Shown here piece by piece: positions 45,502 through 54,215 of a DNA stretch of 64,000 nucleotides. The stretch is taken from NCBI GenBank assembly GCA_002436415.1, contig DJMA01000003.1, positions 124,001 to 188,000 of the forward strand, read 5' to 3'. The stretch comes from Bdellovibrionaceae bacterium UBA6502 (GTDB lineage: Bacteria > Bdellovibrionota > Bdellovibrionia > Bdellovibrionales > UBA840). Numbering within the stretch: the first letter of the stretch is position 1; each line of letters begins with the position of its first letter. The position numbers were made by a program, and so were the translations under genes. Under the pieces are notes generated by a model that made no database searches, was not told the DNA's origin, and saw nothing but the letters and a program-made list of their open reading frames with translations.

Positions 45502-46212
45502 TTTAGATATAATGTCACGCCGTAAGGGGGAATGGGTAATCTTTCTAGGAGTTTAGGAAACATCATTATTGGTGATTTTAGCTGCTAAAACGAAGTTTTA
45601 TAGAAGCTCATTAATCTTTATTTATCTTGTAATATCAATGGTTTATATAAATAATTTCTATTACAAAAAACAAATGTTTTGCCAAATAACAACTGGCTCA
45701 CTTAGTTACGAAAAGATTCACACAGTAGCTAGAATCTTTTAGGTTAGTTGGTTTTGTCCGAGTCAGGATCCAATTTACTAGGAATACAAATAGTGATTTA
45801 ACAAACATAGCTTAAAGCCATCCACAATAAAGGAGGTCGGTTTTTACCAATTATTCTTAGGTAGAATAGCTCTTGTTTAAAGCCATTCTATTTCACAATT
45901 TAAACTTAAAGCTTATTAGGTTTTTGGACTCATAGCCCCTTAGTTTGAGGCAAAGCTTTGGTCCTTAAAATTGCTTCACATAACTAGGGGGGATTTAAAT
46001 ACTTAAGTGAATTCATTGGTTTAGCTAAAATCATTGGAATATTTTATTCCTACAAAGAAAAACCGGCAAAATTTTCACCCTTTACTATTGCTTAGGCCTG
46101 GTAATCTTTGGAAACCCCTAATACCACTCAATTTTTTCTCTCAATCATGTTTCAATAAAACTATCTCAAATGAATAAATAGCAGTGATATCACTCACGGC
46201 TTTGGAGGAAAA
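45502..46212. other. Intergenic, ~710 bp, no gene, several hairpins
   Basis: The longest non-coding stretch in the window, between two divergent transcription units. It holds a 9-bp hairpin AAAAGATTC/GAATCTTTT (about 45714-45743), a hairpin TAGAATAGC/GCCATTCTA near 45865-45895, and two near-copies of TTAAAGCCAT. No frame with a good ribosome binding site and no tRNA-like fold was seen. It may carry long regulatory leaders or a small RNA. Confidence 0.4.
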
Positions 46213-47004
46213 ATGAGACTAATTCAGTCCCTGATTGTGTCAGCCCTAGTTTTAAGTTTTGGCTTTAGTGCCTACGCTGAAAGCCCTGAAGAAAAAGCTT
46301 TTCGAATCGCTAAAGAGAATGAAAAGGCCAATTCTGGTTTTAAGGGTGAGCTTTCGGCCATGATCATGGTTCTTATTAATGCTCATGGAGATAAGACCAA
46401 CAGAAAAATGACCAATTTTATATTGGAAAGAGACAATGAAGGGGACTTATCGATCAATGAGTTTCTTTGGCCAGCAGATGTAAAAGGAACCAAGCTTTTG
46501 ACCCATGCTTTTAAAGAAAAGTCCGATGACCAGTGGCTTTACCTTCCGGCTTTAAAAAAGACTAAAAGAATTTCTTCAAGAAACAAATCAGGTTCTTTTA
46601 TGGGATCTGAGTTTTCTTACGAAGATATGGGTTCACAAGAGCCTGAAAAGTTTAAGTGGAAATACATCGAACAAAGCAAAATGAAAAAACGCGACATACA
46701 TAAAATGGAGCGTGTTCCAACGGATGAATACTCTTCTTATTCTAAGCAGGTGGTTTATTCGGATTTAGAATATAAAAACCCTTTAAAGATAGAATACTTT
46801 GATAAAAAAGGCGAACTATTGAAAGTCGCAATGTTCGGCCCTTATAAAAAGTTGTACAAAGGCATTTATCGGCCAATGAAAATTCACATCAAAAATGTTC
46901 AAACCAAAAAGGAATCAATTTTACAGTGGAAGAAGCGCAAGCTAGGTGCAAAAATATCAAAATCAAAATTTGATTCTACTAAGTTGGCAGGGGATGGCTT
47001 TTAA
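46213..47004 (+). CDS. LolA-like outer-membrane lipoprotein-sorting family protein
   Basis: A 263-residue periplasmic protein. Signal peptide MRLIQSLIVSALVLSFGFSAYA follows a GGAGGA ribosome binding site. The mature chain fits the LolA-like (COG3222/PF17131) fold: DNEGDLSINEFLWPADVKGTKLL, then WLYLPALKKTKRISSRNKSGSFMGSEFSYEDM, which is the hallmark of this family, and a strand-rich C terminus. These proteins travel in operons with RND/MMPL pumps (as here, two genes downstream) and are thought to carry a lipid or lipoprotein between pump and outer membrane. Confidence 0.88.
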   Translation: MRLIQSLIVSALVLSFGFSAYAESPEEKAFRIAKENEKANSGFKGELSAMIMVLINAHGDKTNRKMTNFILERDNEGDLSINEFLWPADVKGTKLLTHAFKEKSDDQWLYLPALKKTKRISSRNKSGSFMGSEFSYEDMGSQEPEKFKWKYIEQSKMKKRDIHKMERVPTDEYSSYSKQVVYSDLEYKNPLKIEYFDKKGELLKVAMFGPYKKLYKGIYRPMKIHIKNVQTKKESILQWKKRKLGAKISKSKFDSTKLAGDGF

Positions 47005-48232
47005 TAAAGTCTTTTTTCCTTTTATTATTCTAATATTGTCCATCGCTGGCATTCCGTCAGCCTTGGCAAAAAAATCGCCTTGGAAAATAAAGGTTGAGGG
47101 AAGTTTTGAACCTCAACTTAGAATTTATGAAAAAGACAATTCTGAGGACACAGTAGATAACTACGGTGATTTTTATACAAATTTAATCTATAAAGCAAAG
47201 CGCTACCGAGATTATTTCACCTTAAATTTAGTATTTCGTTCAGTCCCTCAAGACGAGGATTCTTCACAGTTTTATGCCAAAGAAGCCTGGTGGATGTTAA
47301 AGAACAAAAATTTTGATTATCTCGGCGGTATTAACTATTTCAACTGGTCAGCCTTAGAGCTTTTTCATCCATTTAATATCATTAATGCTACTGAGTTTTT
47401 TGAACAAGACCAAGTCGGTGAACCAATGTTGATGTTACGTTGGAAGGGTTTTGAGAAAACAGCGAGTTTAATCTTTTTACCTAAAATTACTGAAAACCTT
47501 TACAATACTAGTGCTAAATCTCGCATCGGATTTAGCTATATTTCTGATAGCCTATTTGTAAAAGACACTGATGAATTGTACTCAGCGACTGCTGCAAGTA
47601 ATTTTGCCTTTGAATGGAAGCAAAGTTTAGATTCAATGGACTATCGACTACTTTACTACAGTGGACCAGATCGTCAGTTAGAGTTGTTTAGTTTTAACGG
47701 TTCGTCTTATAATCCAATTGTTTTTACTACCAATGCCTATGGAATTAATCTTCAGTCCAATTGGTTTGGTAGTGTTTGGAAATTAGAGTACCTAAATAAA
47801 ACCTACCAACATAGCTACTCTGGCATTGAGCCCAAAGCTCATCAAGTATTGGCCTTTGGCTACGAGTTTCCTAGCGTATTAGATAGCGGGGGAGAATTAA
47901 ACTATTTAATTGAATTTCAAAGTGCTTTCGGAGCTGACGCAGAAGAATTGGCTCAATACTACACATTTCAGAATGATTTGTTCTTGGGGCTTAGATATAG
48001 CCTAGGTGATATGCAAGGAACCGAGTATTTGATCGGTTATCTTAAAGATGTGAGTCGAGAAGAGGAATCTGCCTTCTTTCTTGAGTACACCACAAGAATA
48101 AATGCAAAGACCCAAATCGAACTAGGTTCTAGATTTGTTTGGGCAAAACAAAAAGACACTTTCCCTCTAGGTCTAGAGAGACAGGATGGGGATAACTATA
48201 TTTATGGAAAATGGATCTACTATTTTCGATAA
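46994..48232 (+). CDS. Outer-membrane beta-barrel-like protein of the RND operon
   Basis: A ~412-residue protein. The start at ATG 46994 gives signal peptide MAFNKVFFPFIILILSIAGIPSALA and overlaps the end of the LolA-like gene. The mature chain has many alternating aromatic/polar strands (YFTLNLVFRS; FAFEWKQSLDSMDYRLLYYSG; WKLEYLNKTY) and ends KWIYYFR, with the C-terminal aromatic residue near the end as in barrel proteins. The position between LolA-like and RND genes is where DUF1302-like or similar outer-membrane partners are found. Likely a pump-associated outer-membrane protein. Confidence 0.75.
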   Translation: MAFNKVFFPFIILILSIAGIPSALAKKSPWKIKVEGSFEPQLRIYEKDNSEDTVDNYGDFYTNLIYKAKRYRDYFTLNLVFRSVPQDEDSSQFYAKEAWWMLKNKNFDYLGGINYFNWSALELFHPFNIINATEFFEQDQVGEPMLMLRWKGFEKTASLIFLPKITENLYNTSAKSRIGFSYISDSLFVKDTDELYSATAASNFAFEWKQSLDSMDYRLLYYSGPDRQLELFSFNGSSYNPIVFTTNAYGINLQSNWFGSVWKLEYLNKTYQHSYSGIEPKAHQVLAFGYEFPSVLDSGGELNYLIEFQSAFGADAEELAQYYTFQNDLFLGLRYSLGDMQGTEYLIGYLKDVSREEESAFFLEYTTRINAKTQIELGSRFVWAKQKDTFPLGLERQDGDNYIYGKWIYYFR

Positions 48233-48244
48233 AAGGGGCAAACA

Positions 48245-50545
48245 ATGAATGCACAAAAGTGGACAACAGCCATTAGCGATTTTGTATTAACAAAAAGCAA
48301 AATCAGTATTGTTTTGGTTTTAATATTAATCGGTGGTTTGATTTCTCAAGTTCCCAAATTAAAGGAAGATTTTTCTTATCGAATATGGTTTTCCGAAGAT
48401 GATCCATTACTTGCCAAGTTTGATGCTTTCGAAAGAAAATTTGGCAATGATGAAAACGTCGCCATTCTAATTGAAACTCCCAATGGAGTATTCACTAAGG
48501 AAAGCGTTGAGCTCATTCAAAAAATCACGGAAAAAATGTGGCTAGCTCCTAGTGTGATTCGAGTGGATTCTTTGAGTAATCACAATTTCACAGAGGCTAC
48601 TGAGGATGAGTTAAAGGTTGATCCTTTTTTACCTGAGGGAGATGAATTAAGCGAGGAATACCTTGCGAGAAAGAAACAACTAGCAATGAAAGATGAGGTC
48701 ATTCCACAATACCTAATGAGCTCTGATGCAAAAAGTGCCATGATCTTTGCTAAAATGAAGCCTGCCTTGGAGGAAATCCCAATGTACAAAGATACATTGG
48801 ATTACGCTCGAAACTTAGAAAAAGAGTTTGGTGATGGCAAACATAAGTTTCATATAGCAGGTTCTGCGGCGATCAATGTGACCTTTCAAGAAGTTTCTGA
48901 GCATGATATGAAAACCATGTTGCCTATACTACTTGGACTTGTGATTTTATTTTTAATTTATAGCTTCCGTGGTATTGGTGGAGTGATTTATGCCTTTGTG
49001 ATTATCGCTTTTAGTATACTAGCAGCCTTTGGAATTGGAGCTGCAAGCGGATTCACTTTTAATGTGATGCTTTCTGCTGTTCCTAGTACTCTGATCGCAA
49101 TTTGTATAGCCGATATTGTACACGTTCTCATGTCTTATGCGATTTTTAGAAAGCAAGGACAAAAGAACATTGAGGCCATTCGTAGCTCATTAGATAAAAA
49201 TTTGATGCCTACTTTGGTGACCAGTATCTCAACGGCCATAGGTTTTTTCAGTTTAGCACCGGCTAAAATTATTCCCATTGCCAATATGGGTATGATGAAT
49301 GGTTATGGAACAATTTTAGCTTGGTTCGTAACTATCTTTCTTGCCATTCCACTTTTAAAGTATTTTCCTCTTAAAAATATAAAGGAGGATGAAACTAGCG
49401 AAACAAAAAAATCAGATTACATTGGAGCTAAATCGAAGGTTTATACAAAATTTTTGGTGCGTTTTCGAATCCCCGTTTTAATTTCAATGACTCTATTAAC
49501 CATTGGATCTTTTGTGATCGCGCTAGATTCAGAGGTAAACTCCGATCCTTACGAGTACTTTACGCATAAGGTTCCTCTACGAGTTGCAAATGAAACTATG
49601 GAAAAAGACATTGGTGGTTCCATGGGGGCTGAAATTGAATTGGACTCAGGTAGCGTTGATGGAGTAAAAGATCCTGAGTTTTTAAGAAAAGCTGAACAGT
49701 TTCAGAACTGGCTGATGGATCAGTACTATGTTTCCAAAGTAGTGGGTGTGCTAGATATCATCAAGGGCATGAACCGATCATTAAATGCAGGCCAGCAAGA
49801 GTTTTATAAATTAGAAGATGATCAAAATGTAATTGCCCAGCAGTTGTTTTTATACACCATGAGCCTTCCGCAAGGGATGGATCTCAATAATCGAATTACA
49901 TTGGATAATCAACAAACTAGAATGACGGTCTTGATGAACATCCATGATTCAAAAACTGTCTTGGAAGAGTTTGATAAATGGGAAGCCTACGCAAAATCCA
50001 TAGGCTTAAATGCGAGTGTTTCAGGGAAAGTTCCATTGTACCAAAAGATGAACGGCTATATCGTAGAAACATTTTTTGAGTCGATGGGAATGGCATTAGT
50101 ACTTGTATCCATTTTAATGATTATTATTTTCAAATCTTGGAAGATTGGATTGTTGTCCATGATACCTAATGCCGTTCCGATTGTTATTGGTGGAGCAATA
50201 ATGCATCTACTAAACATTCCCATTGATATGGGGACAGTGGTAATCATCTCTTGCTGTTTAGGAATCGCGGTTGATGACACCATTCACTTTTTAGCGAATT
50301 ACCTTAAACACCGAAGAGACGGCTATAGCAGTCAAGATTCCATTGCGAAAGTCCTTACGTTTACGGGGCCGGCATTAGTTTTGACCACAGTAATTTTAAT
50401 TTGTGGTTTTGGAACTTTAGCCTTTGCTACATTTAACCCAAATATTAACTTTGGGATTATGACAGCGATTGTTCTGGGCACAGCCTTGATAGTTGATTTC
50501 ACTTTGTTGCCAGCCATCTTGTTGTCTGGTAAGAAAGATGCATGA
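48245..50545 (+). CDS. RND superfamily (MMPL-type) exporter
   Basis: A 766-residue inner-membrane protein. It has two repeats of an RND fold: one helix then a periplasmic domain (about 40-215), five helices (about 215-355), then a second helix, periplasmic domain (about 420-600) and five helices (about 605-760). Charged residues within helices (for example AICIADIVHVLMSYA; ISCCLGIAVDDTIHFLANYL) are proton-relay candidates. COG1033-type pumps export lipids or hydrophobic molecules. Third gene of the LolA-like/barrel/RND operon; its stop overlaps the xthA start (ATGA). Confidence 0.9.
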   Translation: MNAQKWTTAISDFVLTKSKISIVLVLILIGGLISQVPKLKEDFSYRIWFSEDDPLLAKFDAFERKFGNDENVAILIETPNGVFTKESVELIQKITEKMWLAPSVIRVDSLSNHNFTEATEDELKVDPFLPEGDELSEEYLARKKQLAMKDEVIPQYLMSSDAKSAMIFAKMKPALEEIPMYKDTLDYARNLEKEFGDGKHKFHIAGSAAINVTFQEVSEHDMKTMLPILLGLVILFLIYSFRGIGGVIYAFVIIAFSILAAFGIGAASGFTFNVMLSAVPSTLIAICIADIVHVLMSYAIFRKQGQKNIEAIRSSLDKNLMPTLVTSISTAIGFFSLAPAKIIPIANMGMMNGYGTILAWFVTIFLAIPLLKYFPLKNIKEDETSETKKSDYIGAKSKVYTKFLVRFRIPVLISMTLLTIGSFVIALDSEVNSDPYEYFTHKVPLRVANETMEKDIGGSMGAEIELDSGSVDGVKDPEFLRKAEQFQNWLMDQYYVSKVVGVLDIIKGMNRSLNAGQQEFYKLEDDQNVIAQQLFLYTMSLPQGMDLNNRITLDNQQTRMTVLMNIHDSKTVLEEFDKWEAYAKSIGLNASVSGKVPLYQKMNGYIVETFFESMGMALVLVSILMIIIFKSWKIGLLSMIPNAVPIVIGGAIMHLLNIPIDMGTVVIISCCLGIAVDDTIHFLANYLKHRRDGYSSQDSIAKVLTFTGPALVLTTVILICGFGTLAFATFNPNINFGIMTAIVLGTALIVDFTLLPAILLSGKKDA

Positions 50546-51312
50546 AAATAATTAGTTGGAATGTAAATGGAATTCGTGCATGTCTAAAAAAAGGCATGCT
50601 AGATTTTTTAGAAGCTGAGAAACCAGATATTTTTTGTGTGCAAGAAACCAAAGCACATAGAGAACAGGTCGAGATGACTGACATTGAATTTGGATTCGAG
50701 TCCAGTGTTTGGTCAGAGGCGCAGAAAAAAGGCTATTCAGGCACGGCATCTTTTTTTCTAGAAGAGCCAAGCTCCACAGATGTGATTATTGGTGAAGAGC
50801 GTTTCGATACAGAGGGCCGTTTTGTAGTTAGTGATCACAAAGATTTTTTACTCTACAACATTTACTATCCAAATGGCGCAGCAAGCGACGAAAGACATTT
50901 TTTTAAAATGGATTTCTTAGATATGCTCTACAAGCACTTAAAAGAAAAACTAGAAGAGGGACGAGAGATTATAGTAGTTGGAGACTACAATATTGCTCAC
51001 AGTGAAATCGATATTCATGATCCGGTTCGATTAAATGGCACGAGTGGCTTTAAGCCAGAAGAGCGTGAGTGGATGGATCGCTTTTTCGACCTTGGTTTTG
51101 TGGATACTTTCCGTCATTTCCATCCGCAAGAGACGGATCGATATTCATGGTGGTCTTACCGAGCTGGAGCGAGAGAAAGAAACAAGGGATGGAGAATCGA
51201 CTATATGTCGGTATCTCCTGGATTAGTTTCTCGTTTGAAATCTGCAGACATTTTAAAAGATGTGATGGGCTCAGATCATTGTCCATTGGTTTTAGAACTA
51301 AAAAGCTCCTAA
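50542..51312 (+). CDS. xthA: Exodeoxyribonuclease III
   Basis: A 256-residue Mg2+-dependent AP endonuclease / 3'-5' exonuclease of base-excision repair. Visible motifs: SWNVNGIRA (residues 5-13), the metal-binding Glu in CVQETKAHR (about 35), GDYNIAHSEIDIHDP (Asp/Asn pair, about 150), and the C-terminal RIDYMSVSP and GSDHCPLVLEL with the catalytic Asp-His pair. The ATG overlaps the stop of the RND gene by four bases, so DNA repair is coupled to an export operon. Confidence 0.96.
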   Translation: MKIISWNVNGIRACLKKGMLDFLEAEKPDIFCVQETKAHREQVEMTDIEFGFESSVWSEAQKKGYSGTASFFLEEPSSTDVIIGEERFDTEGRFVVSDHKDFLLYNIYYPNGAASDERHFFKMDFLDMLYKHLKEKLEEGREIIVVGDYNIAHSEIDIHDPVRLNGTSGFKPEEREWMDRFFDLGFVDTFRHFHPQETDRYSWWSYRAGARERNKGWRIDYMSVSPGLVSRLKSADILKDVMGSDHCPLVLELKSS

Positions 51313-51326
51313 GAGCTTTAATTTTC
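51302..51326 (+). terminator. Terminator at the end of xthA
   Basis: AAAGCTC, loop CTAA (containing part of the stop codon TAA), GAGCTTT, then AATTTTC (51302-51325). A second longer hairpin, CTCACACTCTA with TAGAGTGTTGAG (51340-51374), follows and precedes ATTTTT. Confidence 0.75.
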
Positions 51327-51409
51327 GGAATCTTCACAACTCACACTCTAAGCTTGATAGAATAGAGTGTTGAGATGATTATTTTTGACAAAAAATTGAA
51401 TTTTAAAAA

Positions 51410-52180
51410 TTAAAATCCAGCAATGCGGTGAAGCTCAATAGGGCTATCATTTAACATAAATCCCCAACCACCACGTACTCCAAAGAATCCTAAGTAAGCT
51501 TCTTGATTTGAGTAATAGCCTCCTTCAGCTCCTAATTTAAAAGAAAAGCCAGCGCGAATTCCTTCATATCTGCCGCTAAATTGAGGTGAGTCGGAAACCG
51601 CGAACAAGGCCGATATTGAGCCAGCAAGTTGAGCATTGATTGCTTTTGTTGGTGAAACAAAAATGATCGAGTACACGTCTAGCTCTAAGAGATTAATACA
51701 AACCCCACCACCAGCACTAAATCCAGCCGATTTCTTTTCAGTGGATGCCTCAAGCCCCGCGGTACCCATTACGCAAATCATCAAAGCAAAGTAATTGTTT
51801 TCCACTCTGTCTCTGTATGCTTTGGTTTTTAAACTACCAAAGTCGTTATTAATTTGAGGGCGAGAATTTTCTTTTTTAAGTTGTTCCTGAGCATAGACAT
51901 CTTGGGCCTTTTTTTCTTCCATGCGAAGGATTGCAGAGAGGACTTCGGCTCGCATATCCAAATACTGCTCTCTACTAAGTTCTCTATCTAGAGTTTGTTG
52001 CACTTTGTGAATTACTTCTGGAAAATTACTTACAATTTGTTTTTCTTCTTCGCTTAAGTCTCTGCCCAGTTGATGGATAAGATAGCTTTCAGTGTCGTCA
52101 ATGATCGAATCTGAATAATCATCGGCATAAGTAAACTGACTCGCAAATAGTACGCATAAGATAAATATTAGCTTTTTCAT
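51410..52180 (-). CDS. Secreted protein of unknown function with glycine-rich C-terminal domain
   Basis: A 256-residue protein. Signal peptide MKKLIFILCVLFASQFTYA. Residues ~25-110 are charged and helical (probable coiled coil: DYSDSIIDDTESYLIHQL ... QEQLKKEN). From about 125 the chain is Gly/aromatic-rich with strand-like patterns (GFSAGGGVCINLLELDVYSIIF; GIRAGFSFKLGAEGGYYS; FGVRGGWGFML), like a barrel-type or YscJ-less outer-membrane protein. I recognise no family. It lies at the edge of the secreted-protein block, separated from it by the repeat-containing spacer. Confidence 0.65.
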   Translation of the reverse strand: MKKLIFILCVLFASQFTYADDYSDSIIDDTESYLIHQLGRDLSEEEKQIVSNFPEVIHKVQQTLDRELSREQYLDMRAEVLSAILRMEEKKAQDVYAQEQLKKENSRPQINNDFGSLKTKAYRDRVENNYFALMICVMGTAGLEASTEKKSAGFSAGGGVCINLLELDVYSIIFVSPTKAINAQLAGSISALFAVSDSPQFSGRYEGIRAGFSFKLGAEGGYYSNQEAYLGFFGVRGGWGFMLNDSPIELHRIAGF

Positions 52181-52450
52181 ACAGGGGGTTCTCCTTTTTG
52201 AGTAATATAAAAGGCAAAAATAAAATCTAAGAAAACTTCAAATAACATTATTGACCCGAAAGCCAAAGCCCAGGAAATTCAAGTCACTATAAAATGACGA
52301 AACTAAAAACAACTCCATCGGCTCCTCAAAAAAAAGAAACAAGAGCACCTTTGAGGCAAAAGCCTCAAACAGCCATCGGCGGCAAAGCCGCCCTATACCC
52401 CACGCGCCAGAAAAATTAAAAGTAGACGACGAGGTTTAGATAAGAAGAAG

Positions 52451-52510
52451 TGAGAAAAATACTTTTGTTTCAGAAGGCCGGCTCATTCGAAGATCTAAAC
52501 CGAGGAGTAA
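52451..52510 (+). repeat. 60-bp direct repeat, copy 1
   Basis: It begins TGAGAAAAATACTTTTG and continues through GGCCGGCTCATTCGAA to CGAGGAGTAA. It is matched, with one mismatch, by copy 2, 113 bases downstream. Confidence 0.93.
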
Positions 52511-52563
52511 GCGAAAAAAGTCAAAAAAACAAAAAAAACAAAGCCGAAGGCCAAAACCGTGTC

Positions 52564-52623
52564 TGAGAAAAATACTTTTGTTTCAGAAGGCCGGCTCATT
52601 CGAAGCTCTAAACCGAGGAGTAA
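52564..52623 (+). repeat. 60-bp direct repeat, copy 2
   Basis: Same sequence as copy 1 except one base in the GAT/GCT position. Similarity continues weakly into the following A-rich bases. Confidence 0.93.
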
Positions 52624-52680
52624 AAGAAAAAAGATCATTCGAAAAAATCATCTATCCTAAAAATGAAACAGCAGATAGAT

Positions 52681-52711
52681 AAAATTAAAAAGCCCGGGAA
52701 GAACCCAGGCT
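52681..52711 (-). terminator. Terminator after the 131-residue secreted protein gene
   Basis: On the minus strand AGCCTGGG (52711-52704), loop TTCTT, CCCGGGCT (52698-52691, one G-U pair), then TTTTAATTTT. Confidence 0.85.
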
Positions 52712-52718
52712 CGCAAAT

Positions 52719-53114
52719 TTAAATAGAGAATCCTTGAGATTCCACCAAGCATTTATACTCATCAAAGTTTAAAGTGATAAGCACTTTTTCGTCTAAGCTA
52801 TCAGTAGAGTCAGCAACGAAAACTTTTTCATCAATACTTTCTTTTGTGATTTTACCGTCTTCATCTGCAATAAAAGAACCAAGTTTTCCGCTATTTGCAT
52901 TTAAAGCTTGGTTCAAAAAAGCGTAGTCGCAAAACACTTTAGGCTCTTCTTGAGTAAGGTAAAAGGCAGTTTCAATCATTTGTTTCATCTCACTGCTTCT
53001 GACTTCTATATCTTCAGTATCCCAATCTTTTGCTTTTGCAAATGAAGGTGTGAAGCTAGCTGCAATTACAGCAGTTAAAAGGAATAGTTTTAGGGGGCTT
53101 ATTAATGCTTTCAT
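52719..53114 (-). CDS. Small secreted protein of unknown function
   Basis: A 131-residue protein. ATG 53114 is chosen because CGGAGGA lies 5-7 bases upstream and the frame begins with a signal peptide (MKALISPLKLFLLTAVIAASFTPSFA). The mature ~105 residues are acidic, with two Cys (FCDYAF and YKCLVE) that could form a disulfide. No family recognised. Last gene of the minus-strand secreted-protein set, with its own terminator. Confidence 0.7.
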   Translation of the reverse strand: MKALISPLKLFLLTAVIAASFTPSFAKAKDWDTEDIEVRSSEMKQMIETAFYLTQEEPKVFCDYAFLNQALNANSGKLGSFIADEDGKITKESIDEKVFVADSTDSLDEKVLITLNFDEYKCLVESQGFSI

Positions 53115-53198
53115 TGTTCCTCCGAATGTTTGCATTGTAGTGCCTAAATAGGCGTTTTTTAATTGTTTTTCTGTAGTTTAAAATAATTTCTTTGTTGT

Positions 53199-54206
53199 CT
53201 ATAATTTTACTTTTTCTTGGTTTAACTCTAACACCAAAGGATTTAGCCTAGAGCGAAACAATGTATCTATTTTTGCTCTTAATATTCCTGTGGCTTCTTG
53301 CCAATCAATATCATCTGGTCCTACATTGTTTTTCACCAAATTTAGAACCATTTTAAAACCTCTATTTCGATGCTGTATTTTAGAAATGGCTCTAAGAATT
53401 GAAATGATTCTAGGGTCTCTGTGTGCACGGATATCGTCTTGAATGTCTCGGGCTAAGTTTTGCAGTATTTTCACCATCATTACAGATTGGGCTGACTCAG
53501 TAAGGTCAGTGGTATTGGTGTAATCAAACATCATCTTTGCAGTCCTTACTGCATAGTCGATGATTTGTAGGTCTTCATAGTCGGGAAACTTCATTTGATT
53601 CATAACCGAATACTCATCAACAAACTTTAGATCTTCTTCAGAGAAGAAACTACTGTTCACAAGTCGTTGACGATATTCAAGGTAATTGTCGGCTGTGAGA
53701 TAGCACTGATCCAAGAAGTTAACATAAAACATTTGTACCTTGGTGTAGTATTTGGATTTCGTAGAAAGGGGAGCGGTAATTTGAACCAACTCTTCGCAGC
53801 GATTCAATACCATACGAGGTAAAAGCTCAAAAAAGTTTCCTCCACTTAAGCTGCGAATGTCCTGTACGCCTTCTAATAGGTAGTTTAGTTTTTCAACCAT
53901 TGTGTTGGTCTCATTGGCATCCTCTAATATCCAACCGATTTCCTGCTTGGTTTGCAAATAGCCAATTCCGATGTTTGGGTTCAGAAGTTCATCTCCTGAG
54001 TAACCTTCTTTTTTTACAGTGGCAGTGATGCTATTTATGATTTGCAGGTCATTTTGAGTACGAGGAGATTCGAAATCTTCATTCAATTGACCGGTAGTCA
54101 AATATTCATATAAATTATCACTGTATTGGTAGGTTTGAGAGTTTGCATTCAAGGAGAATGCAATCAAGACACTACAAAATATGCGGTTTAAGTTTGTCAT
54201 CGTCAT
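53199..54206 (-). CDS. Secreted protein of unknown function
   Basis: A 335-residue protein with signal peptide MTMTNLNRIFCSVLIAFSLNANS; a GGAG site lies 7 bases before the ATG at 54206. The mature chain is helical and acidic/Asn-rich (YSDNLYEYLTTGQLNEDF; DYAVRTAKMMFDYTNTTDL) and ends in a basic helical segment. Two Cys are present in the mature part (NRCEELV; DQCYLT). Composition and size resemble the two genes upstream. It is 9 bases after the previous gene, so it belongs to the same operon. No family recognised. Confidence 0.72.
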   Translation of the reverse strand: MTMTNLNRIFCSVLIAFSLNANSQTYQYSDNLYEYLTTGQLNEDFESPRTQNDLQIINSITATVKKEGYSGDELLNPNIGIGYLQTKQEIGWILEDANETNTMVEKLNYLLEGVQDIRSLSGGNFFELLPRMVLNRCEELVQITAPLSTKSKYYTKVQMFYVNFLDQCYLTADNYLEYRQRLVNSSFFSEEDLKFVDEYSVMNQMKFPDYEDLQIIDYAVRTAKMMFDYTNTTDLTESAQSVMMVKILQNLARDIQDDIRAHRDPRIISILRAISKIQHRNRGFKMVLNLVKNNVGPDDIDWQEATGILRAKIDTLFRSRLNPLVLELNQEKVKL

Positions 54207-54215
54207 TTTTTTCTC

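Larger units (their letters stand above)
52181..52718. other. Repeat- and hairpin-rich intergenic region, 538 bp
   Basis: No gene. It contains two strong hairpins (TTTGAGGC-AAAA-GCCTCAAA at 52350-52369 and GGCGGC-AAA-GCCGCC at 52378-52392), two copies of a 60-bp direct repeat, an A-rich stretch (about 52510-52545) and the terminator of the next gene. Base composition differs from the neighbouring genes by its local G+C islands. Confidence 0.7.
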
